DNA from: Candidatus Acidiferrales bacterium
GTDB lineage: Bacteria > Bacteroidota > Ignavibacteria > Kryptoniales > JAKASW01
NCBI GenBank assembly: GCA_035515795.1
Contig: DATJAY010000005.1
Span: 62,001-126,000, forward strand
Direction: 5' to 3'
DNA: 64,000 nt
The translations under genes were made by a program, and so were the position numbers. Positions within the stretch are counted from its first letter, which is position 1; each line of letters starts with the position of its first letter. Positions 35,913 to 44,076 of this stretch are shown here, piece by piece. The notes under the pieces were generated by a model. The model worked only from the letters and a program-made list of their open reading frames with translations. It was not told where the DNA came from and did no database searches.

Positions 35913-36503
35913 TCATTTTTTTCTGCACACGAATTCTCCTTTTCCTATGGGAACCAGTAAACAGTCGAGCCCCGGATCCTTTTCCGCCTTATCTATCATC
36001 GGTCTAATCATTTCATAATGACTGATCGCGTTGTCCGCCACTATAAAACCGTTCTTAATCAACTTCGGTAACACAAGATCAAAGCATCTTTCATAGATCT
36101 CTTTCTCCGCATCCAAAAAACAGAATGCGATGTCGTCAATTTTTTTCTCTTCGTTCAAAAAGTCCCCCTCGATTAATTCCACATAGTTTTCTATGCCTGC
36201 CGTTTTAATAGTTTCCCTTGCCAGTCTCGCCTTCTCAGGTAATATCTCGAAAGTTTTTATTTTCGTGTTTCTTTCTTTTGCAGCTAGCGACAGCCACATT
36301 GTCGAGTAACCGGCGCTCGTGCCTATCTCTATGAACTCGCCCGTCGGACAATTAGCCGCCATCAATGATATGAATCTGCCGGTTTCAGGAGGGATTTGAC
36401 GCAGCCTTTGATTTTTGGGCGTACCATCATGTCTGTCTTTCCTGTCAATCTCCTCCAAATAGTTCATCCGTTTTAACATCGCGTCGGAAATATCATGGAA
36501 CAT
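35913..36503 (-). CDS. Class I SAM-dependent O-methyltransferase (CCoAOMT/COMT-like)
   Basis: 196 residues. The SAM site is 'EFIEIGTSAGYST', followed by 'IKTFEILPEKARLA'. The metal-binding set of cation-dependent O-methyltransferases is visible as Asp in 'CFLDAEKE' and Asp-Asn in 'FIVADNAISH'. It is somewhat shorter than the usual ~220 residues, mainly at the N-terminus. It lies downstream of uxuA on the same strand and runs into the convergent AKR gene. Family members methylate catechol-like hydroxyls. Why one sits in a locus that otherwise looks demethylating is unclear. Confidence 0.85.
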   Translation of the reverse strand: MFHDISDAMLKRMNYLEEIDRKDRHDGTPKNQRLRQIPPETGRFISLMAANCPTGEFIEIGTSAGYSTMWLSLAAKERNTKIKTFEILPEKARLARETIKTAGIENYVELIEGDFLNEEKKIDDIAFCFLDAEKEIYERCFDLVLPKLIKNGFIVADNAISHYEMIRPMIDKAEKDPGLDCLLVPIGKGEFVCRKK

Positions 36504-36563
36504 TTTTTCTCCTTCAGCTAGGCATTCCTGGAATGTGAGATGAGACTCCGCAGATTAGGCCCG

Positions 36564-37751
36564 CTATTGTAACCCAAGCGAGCGTCTGATTCCAAGTTCC
36601 AGTCCGCGCAGTTCGGAAAGTCCCCGCATCCGGCCGAACAGTGAGTATCCTGGGTAGATCCCTTTCCTGTTCATGTCGGGAATCATGAGATGGCCGTGGT
36701 CGGGCCGCATCGGCAGACTCTTCAATCCTTTCTCCGCGCGCCGCTCCTGTTCGAGTACGAGCGGTTTCATCACGCGGTACATATCCACGTCGCCGTCGAG
36801 GTGATTGTCTTCGATAAAGCCTCCCGTCCCGTCCCGCTTCACATTCCGAAGGTGGATAAAATTTATACGAGATGCGAACGCTTCGGCCATTTCCACGATG
36901 TTGTTTCCCGTAGAAGCCGCTAGCGAACCCGGGCAATAAGTAATTCCGTTCGACTGCGAATCCGAGACGCTTAGTATCTGCTCGAAATCTTGCTTGCTGC
37001 TGACTACTCTCGGCAGGCCGAAGAACTGAAATGGCGGATCATCGGGGTGAATGCCCAAGAGCACATCCGATTCTTCGGCGGAGGCGATTATTTCCTTGAT
37101 GAAAAAATACAAATTTTCCCGGAGTTCGCCCGCGTCGATCTTTTCATATTTTGCCAACTCCGACCTGAATCCATCCAGCGTGTAAGCATCAAGGGAACCC
37201 GGAAAGCCGAGAAGAATTGTCCGGTGCAGAGTATCCCGTTGCTCGCTTGTCATGGCGCGAAAATATTTTTCGGCTTCTTTTATTTCCTGGTTGCGATAAT
37301 CTTTTTCGGAATCTTTTCTTTTCAACATGAAGATATCGAACGCGGCAAGAACCCGTCTCTCAAATTTCGTGGTTATCGATCCGTCTTTGAAAACGACCCG
37401 CAGATCTGTGCGCAGCCAATCGAGCACCGGCATGAAATTGTAGCACACGACGCCGATTCCGCATTGACCGAGATTTCTTATCGTCTCTTTGTAATTGTCG
37501 ATATACTTGCGATAATTACCTATTCGTTTCTTGATATCCTCATGTACCGGGATACTTTCGGTGACGGACCACCTTAGTCCCGCCTTCTCGATCAGATTTT
37601 TTCGCTCGAGGATTTTTTCGATACTCCATGTTTCTCCAGTCGGGATTTGATGGAGCGAAGTAACGATGCCGGTCGCGCCGGTTTGCCTTACTTCCTCAAG
37701 CGAGATCGGATCGTTCGGACCGAACCATCTCCACGTTTGTTCGAATGGCAT
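36564..37751 (-). CDS. uxuA: D-mannonate dehydratase
   Basis: 395 residues, matching the usual ~394. Family landmarks are 'EQTWRWFGPNDP', 'ATGIVTSLHQIPTGE', 'GIGVVCYNFMPVLDW', 'GIHPDDPP', 'GITYCPGSLAA' and 'LPMRPDHGHLM'; several of these His, Asp and Cys positions bind the divalent metal. It converts D-mannonate to 2-keto-3-deoxy-gluconate in glucuronate catabolism (EC 4.2.1.8). Together with the GH67/GH115 enzymes this marks glucuronate as a real carbon source. It sits 47 bases after the LacI regulator gene on the same strand. Glucuronate isomerase, KDG kinase and KDPG aldolase are not in the window. Confidence 0.97.
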   Translation of the reverse strand: MPFEQTWRWFGPNDPISLEEVRQTGATGIVTSLHQIPTGETWSIEKILERKNLIEKAGLRWSVTESIPVHEDIKKRIGNYRKYIDNYKETIRNLGQCGIGVVCYNFMPVLDWLRTDLRVVFKDGSITTKFERRVLAAFDIFMLKRKDSEKDYRNQEIKEAEKYFRAMTSEQRDTLHRTILLGFPGSLDAYTLDGFRSELAKYEKIDAGELRENLYFFIKEIIASAEESDVLLGIHPDDPPFQFFGLPRVVSSKQDFEQILSVSDSQSNGITYCPGSLAASTGNNIVEMAEAFASRINFIHLRNVKRDGTGGFIEDNHLDGDVDMYRVMKPLVLEQERRAEKGLKSLPMRPDHGHLMIPDMNRKGIYPGYSLFGRMRGLSELRGLELGIRRSLGLQ

Positions 37752-37798
37752 TTATTTATTTTCCCCAACAGGCCTAGCGCAATCCCGGCCTGCTTCAT

Positions 37799-38833
37799 TC
37801 AGTCGTTCAATACCCTCGTTGATTCTCTGATGACAAATTCCGTCTCGAAGACAACTTTTTCGACAGGGAGCAATTTCGGAGATTCGATATTTCGAATAAG
37901 TATTTCGGCTGCCCTTCGTCCTATCTCATGTTGAGGCGCCCTTATCGTCGTCAATGGTACCGGATAGATTTTCGCATAGTAGATATCGTCGTTACCGACG
38001 ATCGATATATCGCCCGGCACCGAGATATTCAACTGTTTCAGCGCCATCATGACGGCGAGCGCCTGATGGTCGTTAAAGCAGACAATCGCCGTAGGATATT
38101 GGTCTTTCGTTTTCTTCTTAAAATATTCTACCGTCTTCGGGAACACTTCATCGTAATGAGAACCGATGGGTACGATCATATCCCTGTTGAACACCGAGGT
38201 ACTCTCGCTGAAAGCGTCGCGGAATCCTTCAATGCGCTCCTGTGTGTGAGACGACTGATGGGGGCCGGCAAAGTGCACGATTTTTTTATGGCCGCTTTCT
38301 ATCAGATACTTCACAGCTTTCTTGATGGCCCTCAAGTTGTCAATCGCCACGACATTTGCCTGAATCCCTTTGACTTCTTCCAGCAGAACGAACGGATAAT
38401 TTATCATTTTCAATTTGAAGAGATGTTCAATCTCCGCCGTCCCCTCGACAACCGGAGCTATTATAGTCCCTTTGATGTCCTTCGTCGAGAAAAGATGGGA
38501 CAGCTTCTTCTCGTTCTCATGATTATCATCCGAGCTTGTCACGATCACGGAGTATCCCTTGGTACTTGCGTAGTCCTTCACGCCGGTTGCTATGGAAGTA
38601 TAAAAAGGATAGTTTAAGTCTTTTATGATTATCGCGATGGATTTGTCCTGAGTTCCGTTCTTCAGATTTCTTGCGACTCCCCTTGGCCGGAAGTTCAGTT
38701 CTTTCATTACTTCGAGTATGTGGTCCCTCGTTCCGGGTCTCACAGAGTTTTTCGCATTGATGACGGCGGAGACTGTTCCTTTCGAGACCCCTGCTCTCTT
38801 CGCAACATCGTCTATCGTTATTCTTTTCAGCAA
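37799..38833 (-). CDS. LacI-family transcriptional regulator of the uronate/methyltransferase region
   Basis: 344 residues with an N-terminal LacI helix-turn-helix ('ITIDDVAKRAGVSKGTVSAVIN', residues ~4-25), hinge region, and a periplasmic-binding-protein-like effector domain ('SIVGNDDIYYAKIYPVPLTTI'). It precedes uxuA on the minus strand and faces the T9SS gene at 39075 across a 240-base promoter region. It is therefore likely to respond to a uronate-derived sugar and control both directions. The effector is not deducible from sequence. Confidence 0.94.
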   Translation of the reverse strand: MLKRITIDDVAKRAGVSKGTVSAVINAKNSVRPGTRDHILEVMKELNFRPRGVARNLKNGTQDKSIAIIIKDLNYPFYTSIATGVKDYASTKGYSVIVTSSDDNHENEKKLSHLFSTKDIKGTIIAPVVEGTAEIEHLFKLKMINYPFVLLEEVKGIQANVVAIDNLRAIKKAVKYLIESGHKKIVHFAGPHQSSHTQERIEGFRDAFSESTSVFNRDMIVPIGSHYDEVFPKTVEYFKKKTKDQYPTAIVCFNDHQALAVMMALKQLNISVPGDISIVGNDDIYYAKIYPVPLTTIRAPQHEIGRRAAEILIRNIESPKLLPVEKVVFETEFVIRESTRVLND

Positions 38834-38861
38834 AATTCCTGCCCTTTTGGATTTATTAAAT

Positions 38862-38874
38862 TGAAACGGTTTTG
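38862..38874. promoter_or_regulatory. Candidate LacI-type operator
   Basis: TGAAACGGTTTTG contains an odd-length palindrome, AAAC-G-GTTT, centred on 38868, about 30 bases upstream of the LacI gene's start. LacI-family sites often have this AAAC/GTTT form. The outer bases do not match, so this is only a candidate autoregulatory site. Confidence 0.3.
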
Positions 38875-38942
38875 TGAATTCCTACACAGTTCAAATTACC
38901 TCACAATTGTTTGAAAATCAACTAACTACGTGACTGTGTCAA

Positions 38943-38971
38943 TTGAAAGTATTATCAAGAGGTAGTATAAT
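38943..38971 (+). promoter_or_regulatory. Sigma-70-like promoter for the gene at 39075
   Basis: TTGAAA (38943-38948), a 17-base spacer and a perfect TATAAT (38966-38971) lie about 100 bases before the start codon of the DUF4380-like gene. The long leader leaves room for regulation. Some Bacteroidota use a different -33/-7 promoter, so functional use of this one is an inference. Confidence 0.6.
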
Positions 38972-39074
38972 TCACACGAAATGAATGGCTTGCGCGTCGG
39001 TTAATGTGCAATGATTGTGACACCGAAAAAAACAATTCGCCGAATTTTCTGATTAAGTGAAAAGGGAGACTGTA

Positions 39075-40673
39075 ATGTCCAAGATATTTTTTCTTTTATT
39101 TTATTTCCTTTCGTCAGCTTTGTCCGCTCAAACATCGAACGTTTCTCTTCAGACAATTTCAAATTATGACAAATGGGGATGGGGTGCGATCGTTATTCAA
39201 AACGGTGTCATAACTCTTGCTACAGTGCCTGCCATTGGAGCCCGCGTCATGCAGTACGACTTGGACACTCTGCAGTCAATAATGGTAAATCCAAGTTTGT
39301 TGGGAAAAACTTACACACCTTCGACCAGTATTCCGTGGCCGAATTTCGGCGGATACAAAACATGGCCGTCACCTCAGAGTAACTGGAACTCTGGACAGTG
39401 GCCTCCACCGCCGACGCTGGACTACGGTGCATATACTGTCACCGACACCATTCGGGCAAGCGACTCCGTAACAGTGGGAGTAGCCAGCCAAACTGAACAG
39501 TGGTACGCACCGGGGATCCAGTTCACGCGTAAGGCGACGATCTATAACGGAACCAGTCGCGTAAAGATGGAACAAACAATAATCAACCAGGGAACAACAG
39601 ACGTGACCTGGGGCGTCTGGAGTATCATTCAATCGGTCGTGAATCATACAGGGAAAAGTGATAACCAGAACTTCTGGGCATATTTTCCTATCAATCCCAC
39701 CAGCATTTTTGGGAGTGGCGGCGTCGGAATGCCTCAAGGTCAAAGCAGAGCATGGAAAGGTGAAGTAGCACCCGGCATCTACGGCGTTCAGTTCTATCCG
39801 GACAACAACAAGATCTTTGCTGATCCTGACAAAGGTTGGATTGCGTACACAAGTCTTTCTGACACTGTCGTGTTTGCAAGGACATTCCCAATTTATGATT
39901 CGCTTCAATACCCTGATGGTGGTGCGAGAGTTTCGGTGTATGTAAGTTCTCCAAGCTCAAGCAGCGCGCCTGCATATATGGAAGTGGAAGTGAAAGGTCC
40001 GCTGGTGAGCCTCGCTGCCGGCGGTGGAGAATACACCTTCACGGAAAATTGGTGGGCTGCTAAGGTTCGCGCGCCTGTTCTCGATGTGGATTCCGCGGGC
40101 GCTGTCGGTGAACGTATGTCATACGGCGCAACGACTCATGTGATATCCGCCGCCTACGGCGTATTTTATAATGGTACAGCCAAATTGTCATTTGTCGACA
40201 GGCAGGGAAATATTATAGCCGAAGGACAGGAACATCCGGTCTCTCCGCTTAATGAATTTCGACTCGGGGAAACAGTCGCTATACCCGATAGCGCAAGTGC
40301 GGTGGAAGTCTTGATTCGCGACGGCAGCGGAACATTGATGGGCATATTGGAGAAGGAGGATATTTCTCAACTTCTATCAGTAGTGAATCCAAAGACGCAG
40401 GCCGGCGCTTCGAATTATCGTCTCGCTCGAAATTATCCCAACCCGTTCAATGGAGGCACGGTGGTTACATTCTTCTGCCCGGTGGTCACGCGTGGCTCGC
40501 TCAAGATTTACGATATACTGGGAAGAGAAGTGGCGCAGCTCGCATCAGGAAGATTTGAAGCGGGTGAGCATCGTTACAACTGGAATCCTGAGAATCTTGC
40601 CAGCGGTGTTTACATAGCAACCTTTGAAGCTAACGGCCTTCGGCTGACTCAAAAAATGTTATACCTCCGGTGA
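39075..40673 (+). CDS. T9SS-exported DUF4380-like (aldose-epimerase-fold) protein
   Basis: About 532 residues from the ATG at 39075, which follows GGGAG and begins a good signal peptide ('MSKIFFLLFYFLSSALSAQ'). The body ('GVITLATVPAIGARVMQYDLD', 'PNFGGYKTWPSPQSNW', 'KMEQTIINQGTTDVTWGVW') matches the beta-rich DUF4380 family, related to galactose-mutarotase folds. The T9SS tail has a slightly divergent motif (NYPNPFNGGT). Placed directly after the promoter shared with the LacI regulator and just before the corrinoid operon, it may bind or process a sugar outside the cell. No catalytic role can be claimed. Confidence 0.78.
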   Translation: MSKIFFLLFYFLSSALSAQTSNVSLQTISNYDKWGWGAIVIQNGVITLATVPAIGARVMQYDLDTLQSIMVNPSLLGKTYTPSTSIPWPNFGGYKTWPSPQSNWNSGQWPPPPTLDYGAYTVTDTIRASDSVTVGVASQTEQWYAPGIQFTRKATIYNGTSRVKMEQTIINQGTTDVTWGVWSIIQSVVNHTGKSDNQNFWAYFPINPTSIFGSGGVGMPQGQSRAWKGEVAPGIYGVQFYPDNNKIFADPDKGWIAYTSLSDTVVFARTFPIYDSLQYPDGGARVSVYVSSPSSSSAPAYMEVEVKGPLVSLAAGGGEYTFTENWWAAKVRAPVLDVDSAGAVGERMSYGATTHVISAAYGVFYNGTAKLSFVDRQGNIIAEGQEHPVSPLNEFRLGETVAIPDSASAVEVLIRDGSGTLMGILEKEDISQLLSVVNPKTQAGASNYRLARNYPNPFNGGTVVTFFCPVVTRGSLKIYDILGREVAQLASGRFEAGEHRYNWNPENLASGVYIATFEANGLRLTQKMLYLR

Positions 40674-40741
40674 GGGTATTGGTATTAGTGACCGCGGGAA
40701 AACTATATTAAGCAAGCGGATCGATTCTTGAAGATGATGAT

Positions 40742-41410
40742 ATGCACGAAATACTGGAACAATTGACAACCTGCATCGAGCTTGGAAAAATCAATAAGGC
40801 TTCACCATACCCGCCTGCTTTGAAAGGACAAGATGGAGCCGATGAGCTTTGCAAGATGGCACTGGATCAGGGGATAGCCCCGGACGATGTTTTGAACAAG
40901 GCGTTGATACCGGGAATGTCGAGAATCGGTCAAAAATTTTCACAAGGTAAGGCGTTCGTTCCGGAGATGTTGATCGCCGCGAAGGCGATGACGGCGGCAA
41001 TGAAACACCTGAAGCCATTTTTTACGTCGGGCGAAATAAAGAGGAAAGGCACATTCGTTGTCGGAACCGTCATGGGTGACCTCCACGATATAGGTAAAAA
41101 TATTTTGTCGATGACTATTGAAGGCGCAGGATGGGAAGTGGTAGATTTGGGCGTCGATGTGAAGGCAGAGAAATTCTTAGAGGCAATTGACAAACACCCG
41201 GATTGCGTTGTCGGTTTGTCTGCACTGCTTACAACTACGATGGCAAATATGGAGTCGATCGTGAAGACAATCAGAGACAAATACCCCAACAAGGTAATCC
41301 TCGTAGGCGGGGCGCCGTTATCGATGGACTTCTGCAAAAAGATCGGAGCGAATTTTTATTCTCCTGACCCTCATGGAGCTGTCGAGTTTCTGAACAAACT
41401 TGCAGCATGA
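40742..41410 (+). CDS. Corrinoid (B12-binding) methyltransferase protein, MtaC/MtbC-like
   Basis: 222 residues. An N-terminal helical cap (~1-98, 'ALIPGMSRIGQKFSQGKAFVPEMLIAAKAM') precedes a Rossmann-like B12 domain. The cobalt-ligating motif is G-D-L-H-D-I-G (His115), followed by 'VVGLSALLTTTM' and 'VILVGGAPLS'. Such proteins shuttle a methyl group on a bound corrinoid between a substrate methyltransferase and an acceptor methyltransferase. It starts a tight operon with a UroD-fold methyltransferase, a reactivation protein and a homocysteine methyltransferase. Confidence 0.95.
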   Translation: MHEILEQLTTCIELGKINKASPYPPALKGQDGADELCKMALDQGIAPDDVLNKALIPGMSRIGQKFSQGKAFVPEMLIAAKAMTAAMKHLKPFFTSGEIKRKGTFVVGTVMGDLHDIGKNILSMTIEGAGWEVVDLGVDVKAEKFLEAIDKHPDCVVGLSALLTTTMANMESIVKTIRDKYPNKVILVGGAPLSMDFCKKIGANFYSPDPHGAVEFLNKLAA

Positions 41411-41414
41411 GCAT

Positions 41415-42419
41415 ATGAACGTATCCGAGTGGATAGTCTCCTTAGGTAATTCTCCGAACAGACTTGCGGTCCCGATCATGACGCATCCGGGTATTGAATC
41501 TACAGGCAAGACCATTGTCGAAGCGGTCAGTGACGGCGAGACACAATTCCGGGCAATCAAAGCAGTTCAGGAAAAATATTCGCCTGATGCTGCAACGATG
41601 ATCATGGATCTGACGGTTGAAGCTGAGGCTTTTGGCAGCAGGATAAATTTGTCCGACAAAGAAATACCTTCACTCACCGACAGACTTGTGGGTGATCAGG
41701 AATCTGTGGAAAGGTTGAGGGTTCCTTCACTTGAATCCGCACGCGTTCCACAGTATCTCAGGGCTGCTCAGCTTGCGGTTAAGGAAATAAAAGATAAGCC
41801 GGTGTTTGCGGGATGCATCGGACCTTTCTCGCTTGCCGGAAGATTGTTCGGCATGTCCGAAATTATGACCTCGCTTTTCATCGAGCCTGATGTAATTAAA
41901 CTTCTCCTGGACAAGTGTTCTTCATTTTTGCGTTCGTACATCGGAGCGATGAAAAATCTCGGCACTGATGGAATTCTAATGGCTGAGCCGGCTGCAGGAC
42001 TTTTATCGGCGGAAATGTGCGATGAGTTTTCCTCGGATTACATAAAAGGAATCGTAGATGATGTTCAGGACGGGGATTTTCTTTTTATACTCCACAACTG
42101 CGGGAACACGGGTCACGTAACGCAATCCATGATATACACGGGCTCCGGCGGGCTGCATTTTGGAAACAGGGTCAGTATGGTCGAGGTACTGAATGAAGTA
42201 CCCAAAAACAGACTTGTGTTCGGCAATCTCGATCCTGTTAGCGTTTTCAAGTCAGGCTCGCCAAAACATGTTTTCGATGAGACGACTAAACTCTTGCGCC
42301 AGACTACCGATCATAGAAATTTCATAATATCTTCCGGCTGTGATACCCCGCCCGGCTCTCCTCCGGAAAATGTGGAAGCTTTCTTTCACGCCGTCAGAAT
42401 ATTCAATGCTGGAGACTGA
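41415..42419 (+). CDS. UroD-fold corrinoid methyltransferase (MtaA/MtbA-like), H-x-C...C zinc type
   Basis: 334 residues from the ATG at 41415, four bases after the corrinoid gene; an upstream in-frame TTG at 41400 is inside that gene and less likely. The zinc-site pattern of methylcobamide methyltransferases is intact: His227-Asn-Cys229 (ILHNCGNTGH) and Cys309 (ISSGCDTPPGS). HemE's N-terminal arginine motif is absent, so it is not uroporphyrinogen decarboxylase. It probably exchanges methyl groups between the corrinoid protein and a thiol or another partner. Which direction it works in cannot be decided here. Confidence 0.88.
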   Translation: MNVSEWIVSLGNSPNRLAVPIMTHPGIESTGKTIVEAVSDGETQFRAIKAVQEKYSPDAATMIMDLTVEAEAFGSRINLSDKEIPSLTDRLVGDQESVERLRVPSLESARVPQYLRAAQLAVKEIKDKPVFAGCIGPFSLAGRLFGMSEIMTSLFIEPDVIKLLLDKCSSFLRSYIGAMKNLGTDGILMAEPAAGLLSAEMCDEFSSDYIKGIVDDVQDGDFLFILHNCGNTGHVTQSMIYTGSGGLHFGNRVSMVEVLNEVPKNRLVFGNLDPVSVFKSGSPKHVFDETTKLLRQTTDHRNFIISSGCDTPPGSPPENVEAFFHAVRIFNAGD

Positions 42420-43150
42420 TGCTGTTGGCAAAGACTTTTGCGAGTGCCGAGACTTTTTCTTTTGATCATGACGAGATAAGGATTTCGCGAAATGCCTTTG
42501 CATGTGCATTGGGCTACGATCCGGATTCAATGCCCGCTCCGCTAATCGAATCGATCGATGATATTCTCGAAAATGGTAACACATTATGTAACATTGAAGG
42601 TGGATACAAAATAATCGGCCCGGTTCAGTTTGATCGTGTTAGCCATTCCCTTATGCTAAGTTCTTATAGCTTCAATGTAAAGAAAGTGGTTTTCCAGCAG
42701 TTGAAGAAAGCCGAGAACATCGCCCTTTTTGCATGCACTGCGGGAAACGAAATAATCGAAAAGTCGAGAGATTTGATGAAGGGGGGAGAGCTCCTGAAAG
42801 GTTATGTCTACGACGTGTTCGGGTCCTTGGTAGTTGAAGAGGCGATGGATCACATACAGAACGCGCTTAGAAACAAAATGCTGGAAGAAAAGCTGAAGAT
42901 TACAAATCGCTACAGCCCGGGATATTGCGGATGGGATGTGTCGGAGCAGAAAAAGCTGTTCAGTATGCTGCCTAAAAAATTCTGCGGTATTGAGCTAACC
43001 GATTCATGTCTCATGCGGCCGATCAAGTCGGTCAGCGGAATCATCGGCATCGGGAAATCCGTCAAGTTCAATGAGTACACGTGCAATTTGTGCGATGAAG
43101 CAGACTGTCTTTATAGAAATCTGAGACACAAGACAGCGTTATCAAGTTAA
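42419..43150 (+). CDS. Stand-alone MetH-type reactivation (AdoMet-binding) domain protein
   Basis: 243 residues. Its ATG overlaps the previous stop in TGATG, indicating translational coupling. The C-terminal half carries the MetH activation-domain features 'RYSPGYCGWD' (164-173) and 'LTDSCLMRPIKSVSG' (193-207), which bind S-adenosylmethionine. A Cys cluster, C-x-x-C-x4-C (Cys222, Cys225, Cys230), follows. Such proteins reductively methylate corrinoid that has become inactive cob(II)alamin. Its place in the operon indicates it services the protein at 40742. Confidence 0.88.
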   Translation: MLLAKTFASAETFSFDHDEIRISRNAFACALGYDPDSMPAPLIESIDDILENGNTLCNIEGGYKIIGPVQFDRVSHSLMLSSYSFNVKKVVFQQLKKAENIALFACTAGNEIIEKSRDLMKGGELLKGYVYDVFGSLVVEEAMDHIQNALRNKMLEEKLKITNRYSPGYCGWDVSEQKKLFSMLPKKFCGIELTDSCLMRPIKSVSGIIGIGKSVKFNEYTCNLCDEADCLYRNLRHKTALSS

Positions 43151-43161
43151 AGGACTGAAAA

Positions 43162-44043
43162 ATGAAGAGAATCAAAGAGAGAGTTCTATTCGGCGAGATT
43201 CTACTGTCGGATGGTGCATGGGGTACCATGCTACACTCGAAAGGTTTAAAAATAGGAGATTGTCCTGAAAGATGGAATCTCGAAAGACGCGCCGACGTGC
43301 TGGACGTGGCAAAAAGTTACGTCGATGCGGGTTCAGACATGATTGAGACGAATAGCTTCGGCGGAAGCAAATTCAAGTTGGACTATTACGGATTGGGAGA
43401 TAGAGTCGTTGATGTAAACAGAATTGCCGCCGAGATATCCAGGGAAGCCGCCGGAGACATAGTTTATGTCCTCGGATCCGTCGGGCCGACGGGAAAGATG
43501 CTGCTGACAGGCGATGTGACCAAGGAAGAGTTATATGAATGCTTTGGGGAGCAGGCAAAGGCACTCGAGGCTGGCGGGGCGGATGCTATTGTTGTAGAAA
43601 CGATGTTCGATTTAGATGAAGCGAAGTGTGCGATAAAGGCGGCGAAGGAAAACACAAAGTGCGAAGTCATTTGTACCATGACGTTCGATTCCAGCGGAAC
43701 GGGATTCCACACCATGATGGGGACAACTCCCGAAGTCGCTGCACGATCATTGATGGAAGCCGGCGCAGACATCATCGGATCAAACTGCGGCAACGGTGTT
43801 GAGAATATGGTTAGCATTGTGAGACAAATGCGCTCCGTCGATGGGAAGATCCCAATCTTAGTCCAGGCAAACGCCGGCCTGCCGATGGTAGTTGAAGGTA
43901 AAACAATATTTCCCGAAACGCCTGAAGCGATGGCAAGGTGGATCAATCCATTGATAGACGGAGGCGCCAACATAATCGGTGGATGCTGTGGAACTACCCC
44001 GGAGCACATCAGGAAAATTGCCGAAGTCGTCAGAGCAAGTTGA
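43162..44043 (+). CDS. Homocysteine S-methyltransferase (MetH N-terminal-domain type)
   Basis: 293 residues, 11 bases after the reactivation gene. The zinc ligands of the family are present: Cys209 in 'IIGSNCGNG' and the Cys275-Cys276 pair in 'GGCCGTTPEH'. The opening 'LSDGAWGTML' and 'MIETNSFGGSKFKL' also match. It transfers a methyl group from methylcobamide or another donor to homocysteine, yielding methionine. With the free corrinoid protein and reactivase it forms a split methionine-synthase-like set that lacks a pterin (methyl-THF) binding domain. Confidence 0.93.
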   Translation: MKRIKERVLFGEILLSDGAWGTMLHSKGLKIGDCPERWNLERRADVLDVAKSYVDAGSDMIETNSFGGSKFKLDYYGLGDRVVDVNRIAAEISREAAGDIVYVLGSVGPTGKMLLTGDVTKEELYECFGEQAKALEAGGADAIVVETMFDLDEAKCAIKAAKENTKCEVICTMTFDSSGTGFHTMMGTTPEVAARSLMEAGADIIGSNCGNGVENMVSIVRQMRSVDGKIPILVQANAGLPMVVEGKTIFPETPEAMARWINPLIDGGANIIGGCCGTTPEHIRKIAEVVRAS

Positions 44044-44076
44044 AAATAATATCAATATTATGAAAGGGTATGCTTG

